Below are positions 1 to 12,700 of a stretch of 64,000 nt of DNA, piece by piece. Every line of letters starts with the position of its first letter. Positions within the stretch are counted from its first letter, which is position 1. Location: assembly GCF_964355755.1 (NCBI RefSeq), contig NC_092671.1, forward strand, positions 3,483,001-3,547,000. The letters are read 5' to 3'. Below the pieces are notes generated by a model, which worked only from the letters and a program-made list of their open reading frames with translations, was not told where the DNA came from and did not search any database. Source of the DNA: Antedon mediterranea. Its lineage: Eukaryota > Echinodermata > Crinoidea > Comatulida > Antedonidae. Both the position numbers and the translations under genes were made by a program.

Positions 1-261
1 TAAGGCCTACCTAAGCTTTAATATCAGGGCTTATGTTGTTACACCGTACATGGAGGTATAACAAGGCCATGTACCTGGCTGCAGTCGCGTGCTCAATTTA
101 GTGTTTACCGACCGACCAATACCCGACCGACATAGTGAGCTTTAGAGTCGCGTTGCACGCGACTAAATGTAAATTTTTTTACCTCCATGCACCGTATAGA
201 ATAGGCCTATAGCTAAGTCAGACATGGCCTATGCCTAATAATAAATACATTTCTTTTTCAG
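1..261. other. Intron upstream of the first visible exon
   Basis: This stretch ends in a strong 3' splice site (a pyrimidine run, then CAG at 259-261), so it is read as the 3' part of an intron of the TSR membrane-protein gene. The ATG at 231 lies before the acceptor and is not followed by a signal peptide. A short TIR-type repeat occupies most of the stretch. Confidence 0.6.
44..199. repeat. MITE-like repeat, related to 19381-20173
   Basis: The edges are inverted copies: CCGTACATGGAGGTA on the left and TACCTCCATGCACCG on the right. The interior holds GTCGCGTGC, a GACCGACC run and GCACGCGAC. The same motifs in the opposite orientation (GTCGCGTGG, ACTATGTCGGTCGG, GCACGCGAC) bound the larger repeat at 19381-20173. 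Confidence 0.55.
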
Positions 262-3200
262 TAAAAAATAATGAAGACGTAGATACCGAAGCATACATTT
301 CTAAAACTAATAAAGTTCTTAACAACATCGGGAAAAATAAACAAAAATACAATTTAAAGGAACGTAAACGTAATTTTGGTGACGGGATCACAAAACGCTC
401 TGGTATTGGTTATAAACTTGATTCTAGCGAAAAGTTTAAGGAACGCGTTAGAACTAAACCTGTTGACAAAATTACAAAACCAGATATTAAGAAGCCCATG
501 AAAAATAGAAACGAAAACTCATTTGGAAAACAAACCAAAAATACTGGTTATGTTGATGAAACTTTATCAGAATATACGAAGAAGCTTGACAAAATTCTTC
601 AAAACACTGAAATGAAAAATGAAGTTAAACAGAAAAACGCATTTGGAAAGAAATTAGTAGATAAACTACCGGATCCTAAAGATGATGTCAAAGACGCATT
701 AGCAGACAGGGAAGAATTGGAATATCAGAGTCAGATAGATTCTATTGTTAAAAAGAAAGAAAACCCTGCAGGCAAAATATACAAAACACCTACAAGAGAC
801 AAAGATCAAATAAAAAAAATCATATCAAATTTGAAAGATGGCCAAGTTAATGTTGGTAATAACCTAGAAGAAAATAAAGCCACTGCTGAGACAATGAAAA
901 GTAAGTTAGCTAAGATTCAGAAAAAACAGAGAAAGGATGAAGAGGAGATGGGATCAGTGATTATCTCAAACGACAACACCCAGAAAGCACTGATAGATTT
1001 ATCAATAGACAACGAACTCTTGAAGAACAAGATTGCCGAACTTGCAGACGATAAAATCACTTTGGAGACAGTAAATAAAGCTGTTAAACATGGAGTCGAA
1101 AGAGCTGTGGGAGAGGTGACAAAAAGTGCAAATAAGGTTATAGGAGGACTTGTAAAAGGCTTGAAAGAAGAAGAAACTAAAAACAATGAAATAAATAAGC
1201 AGATACAACGAGCTAGAGAAAAACCACACCAATCAGCTACGTTAAATTCTAACAGTAACTCTGCGTCTGGTTATCATCCCAGGCAATATGAATCTGACAA
1301 AAACCATGCAATGAGAAAAGTTAATAACAAACAGACAAAACATATTCCTAATTTAGGTCCACATCGTGTAAACAAAGAAAGCAAACATTTCGATAAGTCG
1401 TCAGCGTTCCAGCATCAAAATGTTCCTATGCTTACAAAAGAACGTCCACTACAAGACCGCGGGATCCCTCCTAAGCAAATGACTAACCCAGACGACATTG
1501 TGATGGACAATAATGTCTATGATTATGACGGTATCGTTGATCGGAGAGCTTATAATAAATGGATTCAACAAGAAATTATGTCAGAACTCGAAGAAGAGGG
1601 ATATAATAAGCAAAACGATTTTGAAAACAAAAACAGTGTATCGAAATTGCACAATGTTGATAACGTGCAACCAATACACCAACAGTATAAGAAGGGTAAT
1701 GGTATTGACCATTCGAATGAAGTTGGTCCAATGTCTAACAGAGAAGTTGACGCATACAAAGGCCAGCATTCTAATAAGCAGACAGATTTTGAAAACAAAA
1801 ATAGTGTGTCGAAATTGCACAATGTTGATAACGTGCAACCATTACACCAACAGTATAAGACGGGTAATGGCATTGACCATTCGAATAAAGTTGGTCCAAT
1901 GTCTTACAGAGAAGCTGAAGCATACAAAGGCCAGCATTCTAATAAGCAGACAGATGTTGGAAACAAAAATAGTGTATCAAAATTGCACAATGTTGATAAC
2001 GTGCAACCATTACACCAACAGTATAAGAAGGGTAGTGGCATTGACCATTCGAATAAAGTTGGTCCAATGTCTTACAGAGAAGCTGAAGCATACCCATACA
2101 AAGGCCAGCATTCTAATAAGCAGACAGATTTTGGAAACAAAAATAGTGTGTCGAAATGGCACAATGTTGACAACGTGCAACCATTACACCAACAGTATAA
2201 GAAGGGTAATGGCATTGACCATTCGAATAAAGTTGGTCCAATGTCTTACAGAGAAGCCGACGCATACAAAGGTCAGCATTCTCGAAGTAATAAGGAGGTA
2301 AAAAATGAACATCGCTTGCCTTCCCGAAGTGACCAAATGACCAATAAACGTCAATGGTCACAGGTGAGAGTAACAAACAACGATGCCGATAAACCTAAAC
2401 AAATCTATAACCATCGAGGTAGAAGTAAATATACGCATCAAAAGTTAAAGGGTAATGGGTCTGAAAATGACTTTGAAAATAGTGAATTTATAGATGATTT
2501 TGCAGATGTTGTTCCGCCGAAGGCAAGGCTATGGCCAGCTCATCAGAATGATCGTAACCAACAAAAAGGAATTAACCGGCATTGGTTAGATAAAGCCATT
2601 GTTCCATTGAAAGGTGTACTTAATGCCAGTAGTGACGATGAAAATAAGTTGTTAGGTCACATTGAAGATATTATTTTACCAAATATTGAAGAAAACACTC
2701 CGTTGTTAGAAACTACAATTCAAAATGCTCAAGGTGTTGACGATACCACGACGCCTGTTGCGTTTCAAACACCAATGGCAATGGAACCAATGATTGGTAA
2801 GCATGATGAAAAGGATATGAATGGTGTAAATGAACGGGCAACACTTTTGCCAAAGATAGAGATTACTAACCAGTGGCTTGATGATGCGATCACAGTTCTT
2901 TCGAACAAAGATAAGTCATCGTATCGAGACCACATTTCAGAACAATTACATCAGATGTTCTCCTCAGCAGCAGCAGGTACTGATAATGTTCAAGAGAAAG
3001 AACTGCTGAATCGGGTGATAGACGTTATAGCACCACGTACCACTGAATGGTACCCAAATACCTCCATTAGCAAAAGAGTCAATAATGAACGAGCAACACC
3101 TCTACTAAATATAGAGATTACTAACCATTGGCTTGATGATGCGATTACAGTTCTTTCGAACAAAGACAAGTCGTCGTATCGAGACCACATTTTAGAACAA

Positions 3201-6200
3201 TTACATCAGATGTTCTCAGCAGCAGCAGCAGCAGGTACTGATAATGTTCAAGAGAAAGAACTGCTGAATCGGGTGATAGACGTTATAGCACCACGTACCA
3301 CTGAATGGTACACAAATACCTCCATTAGCAAAAGAGTCCATAATGAACGAGCAACACCTTTACTAAATATGGAGATTACTAACCAGTGGCTTGATGATGC
3401 GATTACAGTTCTTTCGAACAAAGACAATTCATCGTATCGAGACCACATTTTAGAAAAATTACATCAGATGTTCTCAGCAGTAGCAGCAGGTACTGATAAT
3501 GTTCAAGAGAAAGAACTGCTGAATCGGGTGATAGACGTTATAGGACCACGTACCACTGAATGGTACACAAATACCTCCATTAGCAAAAGAGTCCATAATG
3601 AACGAGCAACACCTTTACTAAATATGGAGATTACTAACCAGTGGCTTGATGATGCGATTACAGTTCTTTCGAACAAAGACAATTCATCTTATCGAGACCA
3701 CATTTTAGAAAAATTACATCAGATGTTTTCAGCAGTAGCAGCAGGTACTGATAATGTTCAAGAGAAAGAACTGCTGAATCGGGTGATAGACGTTATAGGA
3801 CCACGTACCACTGAATGGTACCCAAATACCTCCATTAGCAAAAGAGTCCATAATGAACGAGCAACACCTTTACCAAATATGGAGATTACTAACCAGTGGC
3901 TTGATGATGCGATTACAGTTCTTTCGAACAAAGACAAGTCATCGTATCGAGACCACATTTTAGAACAATTACATCAGATGTTCTCAGAAGCAGCAGGAAG
4001 TACTGATAATGTTCAAGAGAAAGAACTGCTGAATCGAGTGATAGACGTTATTTTACCACGTTTCACCGAATGGTACCCAAATACCTCCATTAGCAAAAGA
4101 GTCAATAATGAACGAGCAACACCTTTACCAAATATGGAGATTACTAACCAGTGGCTTGATGATGCGATTACAGTTCTTTCGAACAAAGACAATTCATCGT
4201 ATCGAGACCACATTTTAGAAAAATTACATCAGATGTTTTCAGCAGTAGCAGCAGGTACTGATAATGTTCAAGAGAAAGAACTGCTTAATCGAGTGATAGA
4301 CGTTATTTTACCACGTTCCACCGAATGGTACCCAAATAGCTCTATTAGCATCGAACCTTATACTCAAGAGACACTTAAACAATTAGTTTCAAACAATAAG
4401 GTTGCAGTAACAAGGGCTAAAGAGAAAAAATCTCCAGGGCAACAATTACTGAACTATATTGAAGAAGCTCTTTTATCAACGGACAACAACAAATCTGAGA
4501 CATTTGACGTGCTTCTTAGACATATGAAGAATATGATTGAAAGAGCCATCAAAGTAAACCATACAGGTGGTATGGTTATGGATGTACAAAATCTTCTACT
4601 AGACACTTTATATGATGTTGATGGTTTACCCGAATACAGTACAGCTCAGATGCTAACACAACCAAACGTTGGTAAGCCTGATGAAAAGGATATGAATGGT
4701 GACAATGAACTAGTAACACCATTACTAAAGATGGCAATTACTAACCATTGGCTCGATGATGCGATTACCGTCCTTTCTAACAACGACATCTCAGCGTATA
4801 GAGACCACATTTTGGACCAATTACGTCAGATGTTCTCAGAAGAAACAGGTACTGATAATCTTCAAGAAAAAGAATTGCTGAATCGGGTGATAAACGTTAT
4901 TGCACCACGTACTACGGAACAATATCCATTTAGTACCAATAGCAAGGACCCTGATCTTGAACAGACACAACCACCATTGACAAGCAATATAATTGGAAAA
5001 ACACAAGACATACAAAAATGGGTGGATACCTTCATGGACCCTTTATCGAATAAAAATGTCCAGAATTCTAAAGTTGATGGTGAGACTTTGTCAAAGTTAA
5101 ACAATTTACTTCAAGAAACTCCTACAGATCAGTATGCATTATACCCTTTACAAAGAGTTACGGCATCATCAGGTGAATCATCGTCATCAGGTAAACAAGA
5201 AAATATTCATACTGTTGAACCAAATCGTATTGATGTAGAAGTCATCAAGCCAACAGAACTACTACTAGAGAGTTCAGGAACACTTAAGCAATCAAACGAA
5301 TTATGGGTTAACAATTTTGTAAATTCTATCCCAGAGAAAGGAAGAAATAAAGACACTGCACTTACTGGCGAAATTTTAGAAAAACTATCAAAATTGAATT
5401 ATTTACTGGAAAGTACAATTAATCCTGATATTAAACCGAACCCTCTTCACCATCGTGATATATCCTCCAAGGAAGTCACGAGTAAAAGTAGTATATCGGA
5501 ATTCACTAAATCTATGGTAACACACGGTTATAACAAGCCAACAGAATCACCAATGGAGAGTACATTAAGGTACGAAGAAAAATCATATGAGGAATGGGTT
5601 GATACCTTTGTCAGTGCTATTCCTGAGACTCAAGGAGACGCTATGCTTATAAATGAAACTATTTCAAAGTTAAACGATTTACTTGAAAGCACACACAATC
5701 CTGACAATATTCTTCGTCACGATACATCTATTGAAGAAGTCACAGAAGGCGTCAAAGGCAAAACTATCGTATCAACAAATGATCAGAACATGGTAACACA
5801 GCACATTGAAGGTTATATCAAGCCAGCAGATGTACCAATGGAAACCACAGAAAGAAGTGTAGAAGACTCAAGTGGTGAATGGGTTGATAAACTTTTCAAT
5901 GCTTTTCCCGAGACAGAAACTAATGTGAACTCTAATAATACTTTAGAAACTTTATCACAACTAAATGACTTATTTCAAAGCACAAGTAATCCTGCTAATC
6001 CACATACTTACAGTACATCCTTTACAAAAGTCAACATAAAAGCTACTAAACACTTGGTAACTCAACGCATAGATAATTATACCAAGCCAACAAAGTCACC
6101 AATAGAGACTACAGGAAGGCACGTAAACGAATCAAATCAGGAATTATGGGTTGATACTTTTGTCAATGCTATTCCTGAGAAAGGAAGTCAAGAAGTCGAT

Positions 6201-9200
6201 GTGCATAATAAAACATTAGCAAATCTGTCAAAATTAAATGGTTTTCTTCAAAGTAAATCTGTTAATACATTGAATCTCCCTTCTCTTCACCATGACACAA
6301 CCACTAAAAATGTCACCGAAAGTGTTGTCGACATACCACCAACTACAGAGTACATGCTGATTGAAGCGATAGAGCCACCAATTAAGAGTACAGGAATACC
6401 TGTAGAAGAATCAAATAATGACTGGGTTGAAAATCTTGTCAACTCCATTCCTGAGAAAGGATTTCAAGGAGGCGATATGCGTAATAATAAAACATTAGCA
6501 ACTCTGTCAAAATTAAATGGTCTTCTTCAAAGTGAACCTGTTAATACATTAAATCTCCCTCCTCTTCACCATGACACAGCCAATAAAAATGTCACAAATG
6601 GTGTTGTCGACAAAATGAATACACCACCAACCACAGAGTACATGCTGATTCAACCGATACAGCCACCGATGAAGAGTACAGAAATAGCTGTAGAAGAAAC
6701 AAATAATGACTGGGTTGAAAATATTGTCAACGCTATTCCTGAGAAAGGAAGTGAAGGAGGCGATGTGCGTAATAATAAAACATTAGCAACTCTTTCCAAA
6801 TTAAATGATCTTCTTCAAAGTGAATCTGTTAATACATTGAAACTCCCTCCTCTTGACCATGACACAGCCACTAAATATGTAACCGAAGGTGTTGTCGACA
6901 AAATGAATACACCATCAACTACAGAGAAAATGCTGATTGAACCAAAGGAGCCACCAATGAAGAGTTCAGGGATTCCTGCGGAAGAATCAAATAATGACTG
7001 GGTTGAAAATATTGTCAACGCTATTCCTGAGAAAGGAAGTACAGGAGACGATGTACTTACAAATAAAACGTTGACAACTCTATCACAATTAAACGAGTTC
7101 TTTCGGAACACACCTAATCCAGTTCCTCCCCTTCGGCATGATGCATCCGTTACAGAAGTCCCGAAGGTTGAGATTGCTGATAAAAGTACCATAGTGACAA
7201 TTACTGAGCCCATGGATGCAGTTGGGATGAAAGTGTATAAACCAGTTGAAGCAACGAATATCATTTTAAGTACAACCAACCAAATGACAAAAAAAATTCC
7301 TCACGATACAGACGTTCAAGTAGTTAAGGCTCCTGAAAGTAGTATTATAGGTCAACTGACAACTGCTGAGACCATGAAAGTAGTTGAATTGAAAAAAGTA
7401 TATAAGCCAACTGAAAGTACAACCAACCAAATAACAACAGTAAAGTATACTGATAATACGTTTCAACCTTTTACGCATCATGTTCCAGAAATCCAAGCAG
7501 CTGAAGTTACTGACAACTTTATTGTGCTGAAAGCTACTCAGCCTTCTACCGAGGTAGGGTTGAATAAAATGTACAAACCAAGTGAAGCGACTGCTCCCAT
7601 CTTAAGTAGGCCTACAGCCGTCAATATACCAATAGAATCTGATTTATTTCGTAACACTCATGCCAATAAACCTCCTTCAGAAACAGTTAGATTGGAAAAA
7701 GAACATCAACCAACTGAAGCAACCGATGCAATCGACCATATTGCGACAGGATATGTAGGGAAAACAAACCCAGTAGAATGGGTTGAGCCTCTCATTAAAC
7801 AAATGGAAAGTAATTTGAGATCTGAGAATACTAATGAATACTTTGAAACTCTCTCGAAGGTAAACGGTTTATTGCAAGTAACTGTACCGGATGGTAAAAT
7901 ATCTCAAGTTAAACCGGTTTTCAAAGAAACTTCGTCTTTCAAAAATGTGTCAATTGAGTACGTTGGCACAGTTTCAAATAAACTAAAAACGGTCGAGTCA
8001 ATCTCGAAAGAGAGTGTGGTGCCGTTGCCAAACAGTCAAGAAGAAGTTATACCAGAAGTATTAAGTAAACCAATAGCCAATCAACATACTAACACGCGCC
8101 TTTTGAAGAATGACACATTGATGAAAAATTTGGTACAGAATTTGACAAAAATTCGCCATAAAAAAGTACAAGTTTTTCATGAATCTGACAAATCTCGCAA
8201 AGTAGCTAACGATATCAATCCGCTGAGTGATCTACGTAATAATCTGCATTTGAGAGAAAAACAAGTTATAGATAACCTAAGAAATCTAGTTCAGCCTAAA
8301 AGCGAAGGCCTTTATGATCTATTAAAGCCGGGTAATACATTACCTACGACTGAAAGAATAAACAAGAATGTAGCTCGTACAGTACTTCCTAAGACGAATA
8401 GTGTCATTGAAACATTTGAAGATATATTTCAAACAAATTCAAAACAAGGCGAAGAAAAAAAAGGCAAAAATAATGATTTTATTGGAAGTGTTTTAAAACC
8501 GTTTGATGAGAAACCTGTACTAAATTCAAATGTAGACGATGTAGAAATAACAGAATACGAACATATATCCACCACGAAGGAGGCAAAGCCCGTTGATAAG
8601 GTTAACCCCGTTCGTGGTCCTCAGCTATCGTCAGAGACGCTCTACAGACAGCCATCTGGAGTTATTAATGCAGTACATATAGAAGATGTCAGAAGTCAAA
8701 CGAATCTTGAAGCAGTAAAGTCATTATATTCAGATGAAATGGTAACATCAAATTATGTAAAAATTACAGCAGTGGATGAGAAAGTTGTCACTGACGTTGT
8801 AGAAAACGTTGTGTTGGATGTCGTAAACGAAAAAGAAATACAACGAACCTCGGAATCAGATTCAGCAGAATTTGCTAAAACACTGCTGATGCCACCAGGA
8901 CTTGTACCATCTGTACAACAAACACTAGATAGAGTAGAACAAGGTTTAGATCTTAATTCTCAATTGAATCCACTTAGTAATGGAGGAAATTGGAGAAGCA
9001 GAATGTATTCAAGAAAAGGGAAAAAGAAGATACCATTGAGTTTATCACCTGTGGACATTTCTAAATTGGGTTCTGTTGAAGAGAAACGCATTTCGGAAAA
9101 TGGCGGACGTGTGGAGACGACTAGGCCTACTGTCACGACAACTAGGCCTACCACACCCAAGATAGTTTTATTGGAAGTGAATACTGACAGATCGTCTTAT

Positions 9201-9768
9201 GCAAGACAATCACCGCATAATGGAGAATACATTATCATTAATAACGAAGACAATGGCGTCAATTTGGAATCAGAAACCATTTCTGTGGCAAGAGACAATC
9301 CAGACTTAGTCCCGCAATCTGGTGTATCTGGAAAAGGTCCGGGAACTAGAATTAACGATTACAAATCTGGGTTTTACGATGGGTTCAGAATGGCTATCGA
9401 TTCAAACACTGAAATTAGACAATTGCAAGAACAACAGAGTATAAGGACACGCGAAGAAGAGCTAGTTTCGGCACTACAGGGACAACATTTCCAGAACAAA
9501 AAACCGTTTAACAACGTTGTCATAAAAAATACTATTGTTGGTGGTCTTCCTAAGCATAGAAATAATATTGAACAACAAATTGATGGCAATAATAAGGATA
9601 TAAGTTCCTCCATGACGTCACAGATATTAACGGAATGGGGGAGGTGGTCAGAATGTTCGGGATCTTGCGGAATTGGATACAGCAAGCGTCATCGATCGTG
9701 TCTTGTTTTGGATAGATGTTATGGGAAAACTATGGAAACCAAACGGTGCAGCCTACAGCCATGTCCAG
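262..9768 (+). CDS. TSR membrane protein, 9.5-kb exon
   Basis: The exon runs from the acceptor CAG at 259-261 to the donor CAG|GTACGT at 9769 and is open throughout. The donor is fixed by phase: ending at 9768 leaves one base of a codon, which joins the next exon and keeps the second TSR in frame. The alternative donor at 9773 would break the frame. The first TSR (about 9630-9768) ends in QPCP at the junction. Confidence 0.85.
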
Positions 9769-12700
9769 GTACGTAAGTTGGCAATGAATTCCGACACGTT
9801 TACGTTACACGCCTCTATACACGTTTACATGTCATCAACTAATCACTAATTGGAAGTATCACAGTATGTTGAGGTCTGCTCTAATATTTTATGTGTATTG
9901 TGTAGTTGTATGGGGCGACTGGGCATCATGGAGCGCATGCTCAGCAACGTGTGGTGTAGGTTTTGCAGACAGAAGGCGAACTTGTTTTCGCCGTAAAGGT
10001 GTAGCACAAGAGACATGCAATGGATACGATGTTGAAAATCGTGAATGTTATTTAACGGCATGCAAAAAACATAACAGTAAGTTCTCTTATGTTGTCAAAA
10101 CAGTTACAAAAATAGTACACATTTGTGCGCATGAGTAAATGTAATTGTATGCACGTCACCGATGAATATTCATCACAATAGAAACCAAAGCTCTGTCTAC
10201 ACTGTCTATATGTGCCAAAAAATGTGATGTACCCATGCGCGATGACATCGTATCACTATCATGTTTGGGCACATCACACTTTTGATAGTGTGGGCGGAGC
10301 TTAAAATACAAAATTACACAGATTTATAAAAATTTTCTTTTAGATTCATTGTCAACCCTAGAAGGATTTCTAATTGCAGCTCCGTTCATCGGAATGTCGA
10401 TGTTGGCTTTTGTATTCATTATAGCAAAATATTGCATAAAGAGAAGGTAAGTGTTTTGTCATCAGTTTCCTCAACAATATGGTTATTGTAACGGCTTAAC
10501 TGTAACTGAAAACACACCCGATTCTGCAGCTTGATTGATAGATCGTAACTGACTATTGAGAGTTATCTAGATACGAATATTGTGCCAAACATTGGCAAGT
10601 TGGTACTACATTCAAATGCATATTTTGTAGGCTCTAGGCTTACAATCGTTATGCCATCTTTAATTTCTTGTTTTCTTAAATATTGTTTTTTTATTTGAAT
10701 AACTTTTACAGAAACTCATTGAAAAATCGTCAGGTGGATTCGTCACCGAAAGAATATGACTATCGGAGTTCTCCTGTAAATTCTATAAATTCTTTCTCGA
10801 ATGACAGTCACGTAAAAGTCAAACGCAGCCAATCTGTTACGAAGGCAAAACGAAGTAATTCAGCTGTAACACGAGGCGAACGTTCGTTTGTAAACGTAAG
10901 CGCGCCTACGGGTTACTATAAGAAGAACGTCCGTAACAATGAAAAAATTCAACGTGAAACAATGCGTTATACGCATTACGATGGAGATAGACGTGATAAT
11001 AAAGAAAAGAGGAAGGTAAGCTCGGAATTCCAGAGGATTAAAACAACGAGGCCACGCCCTACGAGTAATATATACGAAAACTATTGTGGAGATTACCAAG
11101 ATAGTCATTTGCCAGAACGCGAAAACTTTAAAATCCCTGGCAGTATTCCGCTCTCTGATACCCGTCTCAGACAACCAGTACACACGTCACATATGAAACA
11201 GACATCAGTAAATGGAGGTCGTGAATCAGCAGGAAATCGTGTGAATACAGATCATCAACTGTCTCGTCATTCATCGAAAAAATCAGTAAAGATGAGACAT
11301 CATCCATCGCAGACTTCTTCTGAATGTTTTCAATTTGATAAACAAATGCATTTACCAAAATCTGTCAAAATTAAGGAAGAGCATACACTCTCTAGTTTAC
11401 AGGACATGCGGACAGTCAAAGGCAGTATGTCCAAGGAATCTCTTAGAAATTCAGATTACTACTTTTTGCCAATAAAAAACGAAACAAATCAAGCACAACA
11501 TAAACTGACACGTAATACTAGCTCTTCGTTAAAAACTTCAAATGTTAGCCATTTGAAATCTGAATCAACACTTAACTCTGGAAAACACAGACAACAACCT
11601 GTCCGCCAAAACCTTCCTCGACCAAAATTGTCATTGTACCGAGATGAACCTCGTCTATTCAACGATAGAACGGAGTTACCAATGGCTGACACACTAACAA
11701 GGGCGTTATCGGTAGCTTTAGCTACACAGGAGATACGCACCGATGTAACACCACAACTTTCCGAACAAGAAACAAGAATGTTGAAAGCAAAGACGAATGG
11801 ATCAATACAGAGTAGAAATGGAAATAGAAAAGGACGCATTCGATCGCACACATCTACCAACAAATATGACAATAGTGCGAGGTCGCATAATACTTTTCGG
11901 AAATCGTACTCAGTTTTATCAGTGAACACACGAGATATAAAACCGACACGTTTTGATGACGTAACCAATTTGCAATCAGTATCCAATAATGAGAGATCTA
12001 ATGAATTAACTTTGGAAGTTGACAAGCATGATCAACAAAATGGAATAAAACATGATACATCAAACTCGCGAGTACCTACAATAAACTCTCGAGTACCTTC
12101 TTCAAACTCGCGAGTACCTACAACAAACTCGCAAGTATCTACACCTAACTCGGGAGTAGCAACATCAAACTTACGTGTGCCGACATCAAAGTCGCAAGTA
12201 CCTACACCAAACCTGCGAGTACCTACATCAAACTCGCGGGTACCTACATCAAACTCGTCAGTAGGAGGAGAACAACAGACGGCATATAGACAAGAACCCA
12301 ACAGGTTGTCAGATGAAAGGTATAAGCCATTCCAACGAGAAGATGCCGATAATGACACCAGTCCGTCGAACGCCCACAATAAAAGCTTACAAGGTTCCCC
12401 CTCAAATGAACACGATTTGACGGGGATTATTTCATCAAGTCATATACCAAAGACATCGACACCAATTTCTGCAAGGAGAACATTTAATTCCGAGAAGAGA
12501 CATTTAAGTTCTAAACAAGATCCAAGAAATGTTAAAGAGGATTCGAAGAAAAGAGTTCAATTAGATGGTGAAATAAAAACAAACGATACATATCCTCCAG
12601 ATGTAAACCATACAGATTTCGTAAACTTCTGTCAATGGAAACATTCTTTGTCAAATAATGGGACTCAAAATGGCGGTTCTTTGTCAAATAATGGGACTCA

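Noticed and set aside
231-261. ATG at 231 as the start of the TSR membrane protein
   Set aside because: It is followed within 30 bases by a strong splice acceptor, gives no signal peptide, and a membrane protein with extracellular TSRs needs one. The exon is taken to start at 262.
9866-10138. Separate small protein with its own Met at 9866
   Set aside because: The Met-containing part is intronic. Acceptor, phase and the complete TSR show it is an internal exon of the larger gene.
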